Below, piece by piece: positions 19,761-28,106 of a DNA stretch of 64,000 nt (position 1 is its first letter; each line of letters starts with the position of its first letter). This stretch comes from Mesorhizobium sp. WSM3862 (lineage in GTDB: Bacteria; Pseudomonadota; Alphaproteobacteria; Rhizobiales; Rhizobiaceae). The position numbers were made by a program, and so were the translations under genes. Where the stretch lies: contig NZ_NSGE01000002.1 of the NCBI RefSeq assembly GCF_002294985.1, positions 62,001 to 126,000 on the forward strand, given 5' to 3'. Under the pieces are notes generated by a model. The model was not told where the DNA came from and ran no database searches. It saw only the letters and a list, made by a program, of their open reading frames with translations.

Positions 19761-21218
19761 TCAGATGCCGCCCATGCAGAGGTATTTCATTTCGAGGTAG
19801 TCTTCGAGCCCGTGGCGGGAACCCTCCCGCCCGATGCCCGACTGCTTGATGCCGCCAAAGGGCGCCGCTTCCGAAGACATACGCCCCGTGTTGATGCCAA
19901 CCATGCCGTATTCCAATGCCTCGGCAACGCGCCAGACACGCTTGAGGTTCGAGGCATAGAAATAGGCGGCGAGGCCGTAGATCGTGTCGTTGGCCTCACG
20001 CACAACCTGATCCGCACCTTCGAAGCGAATGATCGGCGCCAGCGGCCCGAAAGTCTCCTCTTGCGCAACAGCCATGATGCTGGAAATTTCGGTGAGGACT
20101 GTGGGTCTGAAGAAGGTGCCAACCCTGCCGATACGTTCGGCCCCGCATCGAATAATCCCACCCTTGGCAACGGCATCTGCGATGTGCGACTCGATCTTGG
20201 CCAAAGCATGCCTGTCGATGAGAGGTCCGATATCCACTCCGGCAGCGAAGCCGTCGCCAACCGACAAGTGCCGGACTTTCTCCACGAACTTCTCGACGAA
20301 CTCGTCGTGAACTGTCGATTGGACGTAAAGACGGTTCGCTGAAACGCAAGTATGGCCGGCGTTGCGGAACTTCGCCTGGATTGCGCCGTCAACCGCAGCG
20401 TCAATGTCAGCGTCGTCGAACACAATGAAAGGGGCATTGCCGCCGAGCTCGAGGCTGACCTTCTTGATCTGGTCGGAGCACTGGCGCATGAGCAGCCGGC
20501 CAACCTCGGTCGAGCCCGTAAAGCTGATCTTTCGCACCTTGGGATTGGAGCAGAGTTCGCGTCCTACGGCGTCACCTTCGGACGCATAGACCAGGTTGAT
20601 GACGCCCTCGGGAAAGCCGGCTTGATGCGCAAGGGCAAACATTGCACCTGCCACGAGCGGCGTCTGTTCAGCGGGTTTCAGCACGATCGCGCAGCCCGCC
20701 GCCAAGGCCGGCGAGATCTTGCGCGCCACCATCGACGCCGGGAAATTCCACGGCGTAATCGTGCCGACGACACCGATCGGCTGCTTGATCACCATCATGC
20801 GACGGTCAATCGATGGTGCGGGGATCGTCTCGCCATAGATGCGATTGGCTTCTTCGGCGTACCATTGCAGATACGCGGCCGCATGCGAAACCTCCGACTT
20901 GGCTTCGGCAAACGGCTTGCCCATCTCTGCAGTGAGTATCGCGGCAAGATCATCGGCCTGGTCAATGATCAGTTCATGCCATCGCCACAAAACGTCGCTG
21001 CGTTCTCGGGCGGTCAGCGCAGCCCATCTAGGCTGCGCCGTGTAGGCCTTGTCGATCGCAGCGCGTGCCTCCTCCACGCCCATATTGGGTAGTTCTGCCA
21101 GCACTTCGCCGCTCGATGGGTTGCGGACCTCGAATACCTGATCGCTAACCGGCGTGCCGAGCGCTGGCAGGCGATCTATGGCCTCAAACAGGTCAGGGGA
21201 TTTCAAGTGACGGATCAT
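19761..21218 (-). CDS. gabD: NAD(P)-dependent succinate-semialdehyde dehydrogenase
   Basis: A 485-residue aldehyde dehydrogenase. It has the PWNFP loop (GTITPWNFPASM), the NAD-binding SFTGSTEVG, the general base in LELGGNAPFIVF, and the nucleophile cysteine in NAGHTCVSANR. The C-terminal GGIKQSGIGREGSRHGLEDY is typical of the GabD class that oxidises succinic semialdehyde to succinate in the GABA shunt, relevant to bacteroid carbon and nitrogen flow. The ATG at 21218 (MIRHLKSPDLF) is chosen because the ALDH fold begins there. Fragments of the same gene occur at 4056-4320 and 29675-29835. Confidence 0.9.
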   Translation of the reverse strand: MIRHLKSPDLFEAIDRLPALGTPVSDQVFEVRNPSSGEVLAELPNMGVEEARAAIDKAYTAQPRWAALTARERSDVLWRWHELIIDQADDLAAILTAEMGKPFAEAKSEVSHAAAYLQWYAEEANRIYGETIPAPSIDRRMMVIKQPIGVVGTITPWNFPASMVARKISPALAAGCAIVLKPAEQTPLVAGAMFALAHQAGFPEGVINLVYASEGDAVGRELCSNPKVRKISFTGSTEVGRLLMRQCSDQIKKVSLELGGNAPFIVFDDADIDAAVDGAIQAKFRNAGHTCVSANRLYVQSTVHDEFVEKFVEKVRHLSVGDGFAAGVDIGPLIDRHALAKIESHIADAVAKGGIIRCGAERIGRVGTFFRPTVLTEISSIMAVAQEETFGPLAPIIRFEGADQVVREANDTIYGLAAYFYASNLKRVWRVAEALEYGMVGINTGRMSSEAAPFGGIKQSGIGREGSRHGLEDYLEMKYLCMGGI

Positions 21219-21541
21219 CGGCAGGCACAGGGGCAATACCGGATTCCTCTCAAAAGCAGCGGAGTTGTAGGTCGGCAGGCCCCGGTTTGTACTCCGCACC
21301 TGCGGGTTCCTTATAGGGCCTCGACCATACGGCTGGTAGAGAATTCGGGTCGCTGCGTCCGATACCGGGAAAAGCCAGCTGGAGCGAAGTTTGGGGCAGG
21401 GCGTGTGCGACAACGTTTACCACCCGAGTTTCGGGATGACATCAGGTGCCGCGCCGAGCGCCTGCTTCTCAGGCAAGTCGCGGAACAACTGGTCGAGCCT
21501 TCCACTCAGAATCAGTCAATCCGGGGTGAATGCAGCACTCT
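21219..21541. other. Intergenic region between P450 and gabD genes
   Basis: About 320 bases with no supported gene or structure. It should hold the gabD promoter reading leftward and the end of the P450 transcript. Confidence 0.3.
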
Positions 21542-22774
21542 CTAGGGCATGGAAGGGCGGAAGGTGACCGGCAGGCTCTGCGGGCAGCGAATGACGTAAG
21601 ACGGCATGTACACAACGTCCTCCGCGGCGATTGTCAGCGCCAGATCCTCCAGCCGCCCAAACAGCGCGGGGAAGGCGCAGCCCAATTCCAGGCGCGCCAG
21701 CGCAGCGCCCAGGCACGAATGCGGCCCCTCGCCGAACGACAGGTGCGGGTTGTGCCGCCGGGTGACATCGAACCTGTCGGCGCCGGGACCGAAGGCCTTT
21801 TCGTCCCGGTTCGCCGCATGTAACGCCATCAGCACGGCGTCGCCGCGGCGCACCATGCATCCGTCGATCTCCACGTCCTGGGTGGCATAGCGGAACGGCA
21901 GATTGGCCGCTGAGCTGCCCCAGCGCAGAATCTCCTCGATCGCCTGTGACCACGGAACTTGGCCGCTGCGCACCAGGTGCAGTTGCTGCGGATGCGTCAG
22001 CAATGCCAGCATGCCATTGCCGATGACGCCGGTGACAGTCACGAAGCCTGCAGAGAGCACCATGAACAGCATGTCGATGAGCTCGGTGTCGGAAACGAGC
22101 TCACCATTGTCGCGAGCGACGATCAGCGCCGAAGCCAGATCGTCGCCGAGCTGGCGCCGCTTGAGCGCGATCAGACGACGAAAGAACTCCGGGATGCGCT
22201 GCCGCGTCTGTCGCACCTCTTCGGCTGTGGCGGAGGTGTTGGCCAGGCTGTAGGTGAGCGCGACGATCTCTTCACGCTGTTCGTCCGGCAAACCGAACAG
22301 TTCGGCGATCACGTTGGTGGGCAGCGGAACGGCGAACTCCCACATCAGATCGGCACTGCCGCCGCGCTGCGCCATCTCGGCCAGGAGGTGATCGACGCGT
22401 TGTTCGATCCGTGGCGCCAGCAAGGCGATACGACTGGGCGCGAAGCTGCTGGACAGCAGGCCGCGCAAGCGCCGGTGATCGGCGCCGTGCGCCGTGGCCA
22501 TGTTGTCCACTTTGCACATCCCGATCAGCGGATGATCCTCGGGAATCTCGCCGTCCTGCAGCGCCCGCCACTGTCGCCAGTCCTTGTTGAAACGCTGGTC
22601 GGAAAGCATCCGCCTGAGCGTCTGGTGACGGCCTGCCGCCCAGGTCACCACACCGCCAGGCAGCGACACCCGCGCCACCCCCCTCTGCTGCAGAATCGCA
22701 GAAGACAGATCATCAAGTTGCGTGGGAGCGGCCGGCACACCGATCACGTCGCAATGATCGTTTTCTACGCGCAT
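21542..22774 (-). CDS. Cytochrome P450
   Basis: A soluble bacterial P450 of 410 residues. The heme-ligand loop is LSFGEGPHSCLGAALARLEL with the cysteine thiolate near residue 345. The ExxR pair is EEILRW. The I-helix reads LSAGFVTVTGVIG. The N-terminal region HGADHRRLRGLLSSSFAPSR resembles actinobacterial CYP105/107-like enzymes. The start at 22774 (MRVENDHC) has AAGGGAG eight bases upstream. No ferredoxin or reductase gene is adjacent. It does not look like CYP112 of the rhizobial gibberellin operon, and no terpene cyclase is nearby. It monooxygenates an unknown substrate. Confidence 0.85.
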   Translation of the reverse strand: MRVENDHCDVIGVPAAPTQLDDLSSAILQQRGVARVSLPGGVVTWAAGRHQTLRRMLSDQRFNKDWRQWRALQDGEIPEDHPLIGMCKVDNMATAHGADHRRLRGLLSSSFAPSRIALLAPRIEQRVDHLLAEMAQRGGSADLMWEFAVPLPTNVIAELFGLPDEQREEIVALTYSLANTSATAEEVRQTRQRIPEFFRRLIALKRRQLGDDLASALIVARDNGELVSDTELIDMLFMVLSAGFVTVTGVIGNGMLALLTHPQQLHLVRSGQVPWSQAIEEILRWGSSAANLPFRYATQDVEIDGCMVRRGDAVLMALHAANRDEKAFGPGADRFDVTRRHNPHLSFGEGPHSCLGAALARLELGCAFPALFGRLEDLALTIAAEDVVYMPSYVIRCPQSLPVTFRPSMP

Positions 22775-22869
22775 GCCAACAACTCCCTTAAGACCCATCG
22801 CGGTCCCACTTCTCGGCACGGATGATCCGGCCGCGGACTTGGAAAATGCCTCTTCAGGGTGCTTCGCCC

Positions 22870-23562
22870 TTAGAAGCGGTAGGTGAGACCTGCACCTACC
22901 AGCCAGGGATCGAGCCTAGCCTTGCCTGTGAGCTTAGCGCCGGCGACAGTGACGTCGAAGTCGGGCTTAAGGAAAAGCTTCTTCACGTCGAAGTTGACGC
23001 CCCAGTGCTGGTCCACCATGTAGTCGAATCCGACCTGCAGCGCGGCGCCGAATGTGTTCTTGACCTTGAGATCATCGGCGCTGCCGGCTTGCTGATGATA
23101 GAAGATCGTGAAGTTCACACCGGCGCCGACATAGGGCTTGAAGGCGCCGAAATCGGTAAAATGATACTGCAATGTGAGCGTTGGCGGCAGCAGCCAAACC
23201 TTGCCGATCTTGCCCAGCCCGCCGATCGAACCTTGGCCATCGATGTTGGCATAGGTGGTGCCGAGTATGAGTTCGGCGGCGATGTTGTCGGTGAAGAAAT
23301 ACGATATATCGAGTTCCGGCGTCACGCTGTTCGAATAGGAAAGACCGGAGCCGGGCACTGCGTTGACGTAGCCCGAATCCTCGGTGATCACCCCCAACGC
23401 GCGCATGCGGATCTGCCAGGGGCTTGGCGCTTCCGCGACCGGGGCTCCTACCTTCGGAACGCTCGCGGCTTGATGAATATCTGCCGCGCCGGCCGGTCCC
23501 GCAACGATGAGGACGACAGCCGCTGTTACTGCCCGCGCCACGCCAATTCGCGCTCTCGCCAT
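22870..23562 (-). CDS. OmpW-family outer-membrane protein
   Basis: 230 residues with a signal peptide (hydrophobic stretch AVTAAVVLIVAGPAGAA, cleavage near residue 26) and a C-terminal phenylalanine (GAGLTYRF), as needed for outer-membrane insertion. The central segment (LPPTLTLQYHFTDFGAFKPY, then GAGVNFTIFY) is the OmpW signature, giving an eight-stranded barrel. OmpW proteins form narrow hydrophobic channels and are often regulated by stress. It lies 95 bases before the P450 start on the same strand, so co-transcription is possible. Confidence 0.88.
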   Translation of the reverse strand: MARARIGVARAVTAAVVLIVAGPAGAADIHQAASVPKVGAPVAEAPSPWQIRMRALGVITEDSGYVNAVPGSGLSYSNSVTPELDISYFFTDNIAAELILGTTYANIDGQGSIGGLGKIGKVWLLPPTLTLQYHFTDFGAFKPYVGAGVNFTIFYHQQAGSADDLKVKNTFGAALQVGFDYMVDQHWGVNFDVKKLFLKPDFDVTVAGAKLTGKARLDPWLVGAGLTYRF

Positions 23563-24954
23563 ACTCTTCTCTCCTTGATCTTCAGAAGCGACGCACTGCG
23601 CCTTGATTGAATCCTGCTCGCATCAATCGAGATTGACGGAGCGCTCATGCGGGATAGCCTTCGCATATGTCGTGCCAAATGAGAAAATCATTGCGAAACA
23701 ATGCGATCGCTCTGAAAGCGCTGTGTCTCATGTCCGACTTCGTCGAAGATCCGACAACGAGTGCAGACGCAGCCACCGTCGGGTTGGCAAATGCAATCCC
23801 GAGTCGCCCCGGTTCTGGGACGGGAACGGGCTGTACGTTTCAAACCCTCGGAGATTTCGCACGGCGTCAGCCTATGTTCACGATGCCGTCGCAGACCGGG
23901 ACCGTGGACACAACGGGGAGTGGCTTGCCCGCGTACCTACCCTGACTGGCAATTCGCCGCATGACGGCTCTGCACTTCGGGCGGAGAACCTGTCCCACCT
24001 TGGTGAAGATGCGCTGTTTCGATTGCAGCGTCGCTGACGAGACCGCCGTGGCACAGAAGAAGCGATCGCGGACAAGAGCTGGCGGCACCCATGTCCGGAG
24101 TCGAGAGACGCATCGGTGGGACGGACAGACCCAGATATTTCGCATCGGCCGCTCGTTTTTTTAAGCCGATCTGCCAGGGTTTCGTCTGGTCGCCTGACAG
24201 CGTTTTAATCCGTCGGACCGCATCGCGCAGCTGGTCTGCTCCGGCGGCGAGGCGCTTCTCCCCAAGCGAGGAAAACCCGCTTTGCATCGAAGGCAGCGAT
24301 GTTTTACGGACATTTGCCAGGATCCGCCGTTTTCAAAGGCACGGCAGGGTAGGTCCTCGCGGTTTGTCCTGATCGACTCGACCGTGTGGCCGCTGATGGG
24401 CCGCTAGCTGCAGCGCGTTCAGGCCTTCCGACAAGCAAAATATCTGCTACCGACATCGCCACCGGCCTGTCAGAGCTTTGAAGCACCTCAGTCCCACAGG
24501 GCGCGCCAGCCGAGCGGGGCGAGCAAGAAGCCAAAGGCGATCACCGAGCCAACGGAAGGCGGGATTTGAACGCCTATGTTCTTCAGCCGGCGGCATCCAT
24601 CGCCGGCGAGAGCGTAGACTTTGCGCCAAGACCTTCGCTGCGTCTTGTGGAGGTCTGTGCATCGTGAAACCAGGCTCGTGCGCTGCAGCTGCATCGGCGC
24701 AATTTTCCGAAGCAGCCCATTGCCACGCGCGAAGTCACCCATCCGAGGAGAAGCTGGCGGACTGGCGGAACGTCGCAGAACCGCCTCGCCGAGACGGAGA
24801 ATACCTCTCGACAGTTCGTCCGCTTCAAAAGAGCGCGACGATCGACTGAGCGGCTGGAATGCGGGGCATTGCTGTCCGGCAGCCGCGGGCCGCAAGCGGC
24901 CGCCTTTGTGCTGTCATCGGGCACTTGAAATAACCGTCTGTTGGTAACCTGTAA
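23563..24954. other. 1.4-kb decayed interval with one copy of a dispersed repeat
   Basis: No intact gene is supported. Bases 23655-23765 are a copy of the repeat also at 18111-18220. Open frames at 23937-24287 and 24488-24895 (minus) have no recognisable domain. A short T-arm-like motif near 24540-24560 is not part of a foldable tRNA. Confidence 0.4.
23655..23765. repeat. Dispersed ~105-bp repeat, copy at 23.7 kb
   Basis: Second full copy of the repeat described at 18111-18220. One frame reads NNAIALKALCLMSDFVEDPT. It lies just upstream of the ompW promoter, while the 18.1-kb copy lies upstream of metE; no function is evident. Confidence 0.6.
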
Positions 24955-25911
24955 TCAGGCTACCCTGTAGCCGACGGGGGAAATGCGTTGGTGCTTCTTC
25001 TTGTAGATGCAGTAAGTGAGCAAATCATAAGTATTTGAGAAGCTGTGCAACCAGAATATGTGAGGTTCGCCGTTCGCATCATAAAAGATGCTTTCGCCTT
25101 CGCCTACCGGACCCCGCTTGCGGTTCGTTGCGTGATCGCAGATCGCGGAATAGGCGACTTCGGTCGTGATACCCGGAAAGTGCTCAGCTAGCGCTTTCGA
25201 TCTCGGGAAATAGGCCACATTGTCGTTCCCCGCCTTCTCGCAGATATCTCTGTGATAGGGATGCCGGCTGACAACGCCGAAGGCAGGAAATTCCGGATTG
25301 CGTTCGCAAACCATTTGCCAAAGCGTTGTCGTAAGGGTGTTCCCGTAGCGCTTGCGAAGCTGCTCGATGCTCTTCCATTCAAACGAGCAGTCCAGCGCTT
25401 CGGGACGAAATCTTCCTCCGAGGAACAAGAGATGGCGCCCCCCGTAATTGGCTTCCGCCTCCATTGCCTGATGGAATGTCGGGTTCAGCGTGGACTCATT
25501 GTCGCCCAGAAGCAGGGAGCGATGCCAAGGAAGAAGGTCATGTGTAATCTCATGTGCGATGAGGAAGCGTCGCTTCAGCTCGGCTACGTCATCATCGATG
25601 AAGATTCGCTTGTCGCCTTCCTTCAGCATCAGGATACCACGAAGGCCATACTGCTGGACCACATCGACCATGCGCTTGGCCGTGCTGGTGATCTCGTTGC
25701 CAGCGAGTCGCGCCCGGTGGGCGATCTCATCCAGTAAGCTCAGGTTCGCTTTGCTATAATAGGTAAGGTCAAGCTTTTGCAGCGCGCGCACCTGCTCGAG
25801 CCGTAATGGGGGCTCTGGATTGCCGAGATCACGGAGCAGACGTGATATGTGCTCATGGATATCTCGGCGCTCAAAGTCCCCGATTATCGGCTCAATCGCG
25901 GACATGGTCAT
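24955..25911 (-). CDS. ImmA/IrrE-type zinc metallopeptidase
   Basis: A 318-residue protein with the HEXXH zinc-protease motif HEITHDLLPWH at residues 120-130 and the preceding strand RFLIA, as in the ImmA/IrrE (COG2856) family. ImmA cleaves a phage-type repressor and IrrE/DdrO acts likewise in stress responses. The start overlaps the stop of the XRE gene by ATGA, so the two form a coupled repressor-protease pair. The C-terminal 170 residues are longer than in ImmA and resemble nothing I can name. It is the last gene of the leftward operon beginning at 27301. Confidence 0.85.
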   Translation of the reverse strand: MTMSAIEPIIGDFERRDIHEHISRLLRDLGNPEPPLRLEQVRALQKLDLTYYSKANLSLLDEIAHRARLAGNEITSTAKRMVDVVQQYGLRGILMLKEGDKRIFIDDDVAELKRRFLIAHEITHDLLPWHRSLLLGDNESTLNPTFHQAMEAEANYGGRHLLFLGGRFRPEALDCSFEWKSIEQLRKRYGNTLTTTLWQMVCERNPEFPAFGVVSRHPYHRDICEKAGNDNVAYFPRSKALAEHFPGITTEVAYSAICDHATNRKRGPVGEGESIFYDANGEPHIFWLHSFSNTYDLLTYCIYKKKHQRISPVGYRVA

Positions 25912-26435
25912 CCATTCTTCTTATCGATTGACGCCAGTACCTTGACGAAATCGTTGAGGTCGCGCCTTTCAGCCTGGCTTAGCTTCGATAGGTCGTCCGA
26001 ACTCGCGGCAAAACGATGCGCCGCTTCGGTGAGATTGTCGTTCTGCGCAGACGATGCCGCGGTCAGCTGTTCTACAGCACGTGCTGAAACCCCAATGAAC
26101 TCGGCTAGCTGATGAACGGTACGCGGGCCTGGAACATAGCAGGGATCCTTCTCCACCTTCTCCAATTCCGCCGCATCAACACGAATTTTGGCAGCCAACT
26201 GCGCAATGCTCAATCCGTGCTTGCGTCGAAGCTGATGCACCAACTTAAAAAGCACAACAGATTTCTGTTCGGAGGCAGCCGAAGGCTGCCCCGCAGTTGC
26301 TTGATGACGAGACTTCTCCTGCATAAGACGTCCAAGCGGAGCTGCATCGCGCAGCGGGAGTCCCGCGTCGCAATCGACATCTGGATCATGTTCGATATGG
26401 CTGCGCAGCCAATCGGCAGTGAAATGTAATTTCAT
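25908..26435 (-). CDS. XRE-family helix-turn-helix protein, 175 aa
   Basis: A Cro/C1 helix-turn-helix occupies about residues 60-110 (HQLRRKHGLSIAQLAAKIRV, then a helix ending in GVSARAVEQL). The flanking N-terminal 50 residues and the acidic C-terminal helix (DLSKLSQAERRDLNDFVKVL) are variable. It is the likely substrate or partner of the coupled ImmA/IrrE-type peptidase downstream. Such pairs control mobile elements or stress and defence operons. It lies 15 bases after the GNAT-like gene. Confidence 0.8.
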   Translation of the reverse strand: MKLHFTADWLRSHIEHDPDVDCDAGLPLRDAAPLGRLMQEKSRHQATAGQPSAASEQKSVVLFKLVHQLRRKHGLSIAQLAAKIRVDAAELEKVEKDPCYVPGPRTVHQLAEFIGVSARAVEQLTAASSAQNDNLTEAAHRFAASSDDLSKLSQAERRDLNDFVKVLASIDKKNG

Positions 26436-26450
26436 GGTCGACTCCTCTTG

Positions 26451-27098
26451 CTAGTGTTGCACGGATAGGAAAGTCGCAGCATCCCTGCTGGAAAGCTCGA
26501 AGTATCTCAGACCTTTATGCACTCCTTCGCTATCCGCTCCAAGATCCGTCATTCCGATCGCATCTCGGTAGAAAACTTCTGCGCCAGGAAGTGAATGCAG
26601 ACCGATACGGCCACCAAACTCTTCTTCCAGGCTCAAGCTGACGGCCGTGCCAACGAGCACACGCCCCGCACCCTTGTAAATCGGCTCAGCAACCAGCTTT
26701 GGTCGATTCCATGGAGCCGTCGCCAGAAACTCCACGTAGATCAGCGGCACTCGCTGATGCTCGGGGTGGCGACTGAAGCAGTCTTGGCCCCCTTTGCGCG
26801 TCATCATGATGGCTTGTGTGCTGCCACCACATTCGAGCACGAAGAAATCGAACAGGAATGGATCGTCCAGCGCAACCAGCGCCTTCTTGCCCCATTCCCA
26901 ATGGGCATCTTCGGCATTGACCTCCGCTAAAGTCTGAAGAGAGGCCTTGGCTTCCCTGCGACGCAACTCAAAAAGCGGCCGCCAGCGTCCCTCGATATGC
27001 GCGAGATTCGTGCTGTCCAGGCCATGATACAGATCTGCATCTTCGAACCGGCCTGTTGCGCGATTTAAGAGAAAGACGCGATCGATCAGCTCTTTCAT
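26451..27098 (-). CDS. GNAT-like acetyltransferase domain protein, 215 aa
   Basis: I see a GNAT-like C-terminal half: a strand VPLIYVEFLATAPWNRP, an acetyl-CoA loop-like segment YKGAGRVLVGTAVSLSLEE, then GGRIGLHSLPGAEVFYRDAI, MTDLG and YFELSS. This pattern occurs in small GNAT proteins of bacteria. The N-terminal half has no clear motif. Its start overlaps the stop of the ribbon-helix-helix gene by ATGA, and an RHH gene before a GNAT gene is the layout of TacAT/AtaRT-type toxin-antitoxin pairs. Those toxins are shorter (about 160-175 residues), so a TA role is an inference only. Confidence 0.6.
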   Translation of the reverse strand: MKELIDRVFLLNRATGRFEDADLYHGLDSTNLAHIEGRWRPLFELRRREAKASLQTLAEVNAEDAHWEWGKKALVALDDPFLFDFFVLECGGSTQAIMMTRKGGQDCFSRHPEHQRVPLIYVEFLATAPWNRPKLVAEPIYKGAGRVLVGTAVSLSLEEEFGGRIGLHSLPGAEVFYRDAIGMTDLGADSEGVHKGLRYFELSSRDAATFLSVQH

Positions 27099-27301
27099 AG
27101 AACCATCAGCTCTACTTTTTCTGACTTATCCGCGCTTTCGACAAATACCTTTTCGCCACGCGCCAGTCGATCGTCAACTGATTTGTAGAGCCGCAGCGCC
27201 TGGCGAACGAGCGCGGTTTTGGACAGCCCTTTTTCTTCACACATGGTTTCAAGGACGCTCATTTCCGCGTCCGACAAGTTGAGCGTCATCGTGCGCTTCA
27301 T
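27095..27301 (-). CDS. Ribbon-helix-helix (CopG-like) protein, 68 aa
   Basis: A short RHH protein: N-terminal strand MKRTMTLNLSDAEM, helix A VLETMCEEKG, and helix B LSKTALVRQALRLY, typical of MetJ/Arc antitoxin-like repressors. The C-terminal tail (EKVFVESADKSEKVELMVL) would bind a partner. The start at 27301 is chosen because the strand begins there; an in-frame upstream codon adds seven residues. It is first in a leftward four-gene operon and faces the ubiquitin-like operon across a 148-base AT-rich gap, so it may regulate both. Confidence 0.75.
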   Translation of the reverse strand: MKRTMTLNLSDAEMSVLETMCEEKGLSKTALVRQALRLYKSVDDRLARGEKVFVESADKSEKVELMVL

Positions 27302-27449
27302 AGGCGCCTCCCTAACCGGCATTGTTTATGTAGCTATAAAGTCCATAATTGTCAACCAAAAAATGATGATAAAATAGCTACTCGATAGCTAGACATTGGC
27401 TAAAAATTGCATATATGTTTTGTGCAGAATGAGAGACAAGGAGGCTTCG
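27302..27449. promoter_or_regulatory. Divergent AT-rich promoter region with repeated TAGCTA palindromes
   Basis: The gap between the two defence-like operons is much more AT-rich than its surroundings. TAGCTA occurs at 27331-27336, 27375-27380 and 27386-27391. These are plausible operator half-sites for the adjacent RHH or XRE protein. AAGGAGG at 27440-27446 is the ribosome-binding site of the multi-ubiquitin gene. Confidence 0.5.
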
Positions 27450-28106
27450 ATGCCTGACGTGACGAACTTTACATACAAGCTGGACGGTCGTGTGGTGGCT
27501 ACCAATGACGCCATTATTTCTGGTCGCGAGGTCCGCGCCCTCGGTGGGCTTGACCCGGCCAGCGACTATATTCTCATCCAGATAGCGGACAGGACATCGC
27601 GTTCGATCGGCCTTGAGGAAGCGATCGACCTGCGGGAGATGCCCCACTCTGAGTTCCTTTCATTCGAAGGCGACAGGACCTTTTCTTTCACCGTCAACGA
27701 GCGTGGCTGGGAGTGGGGATCGGCGACAATCTCCGCGGCTGACATCTACCGCTACGCCAGCATCGATGAGGATCTCGAGCTGATTCTGGACAGCGCCGGC
27801 GATACGGTCATTCCCGCTGACGGCGCGGTGACTCTTGGCGGACAGGGCGTCGAGCGCATCCGCAGCCACGAGGCGAAAACGGTGGTTATCAAGGTCAACG
27901 GTCGATCGCGCACGGTACCAAGGAGAAAGCACAGCTATCGCGAGATTGCACTGCTGGCCTACCCCGACGCCAACTTTGAGAAGTTCAAGTACACGATCAC
28001 GTACCTCAAAGGTGTCCATGGCGCGGAAGGTGATCTGGTGGAGGGCGAGAAAATCGAAGTCAAGAACGGGATGGTCTTCAATGTCCGCCGATCTGATAAG
28101 TCGTGA
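27450..28106 (+). CDS. Multi-ubiquitin-like protein (three tandem ubiquitin folds)
   Basis: A 218-residue protein built of three ubiquitin-like repeats, roughly residues 4-77, 78-140 and 143-215. Each has a beta-grasp pattern of a beta-hairpin, a helix and later strands (for example KTVVIKVNGRSRTVPRRKHS, then YREIALLAYPD, then ITYLKG, then GEKIEVKNGMVFNV in the last repeat). It fits the bacterial Multiubiquitin family, which is coded next to E1-like enzymes. The C-terminus (RRSDKS) lacks a terminal Gly-Gly, so a processing or alternative conjugation step would be needed. The start at 27450 has AAGGAGG. The gene overlaps the E1 gene by 26 bases. Confidence 0.8.
   Translation: MPDVTNFTYKLDGRVVATNDAIISGREVRALGGLDPASDYILIQIADRTSRSIGLEEAIDLREMPHSEFLSFEGDRTFSFTVNERGWEWGSATISAADIYRYASIDEDLELILDSAGDTVIPADGAVTLGGQGVERIRSHEAKTVVIKVNGRSRTVPRRKHSYREIALLAYPDANFEKFKYTITYLKGVHGAEGDLVEGEKIEVKNGMVFNVRRSDKS

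Noticed and set aside
24530..24565. tRNA-like T-arm (GCGTTCAAATCCCGCC on the minus strand)
   Set aside because: The T-stem pairs only imperfectly and no acceptor, D or anticodon arm can be folded around it; too weak for a tRNA or an attachment site.
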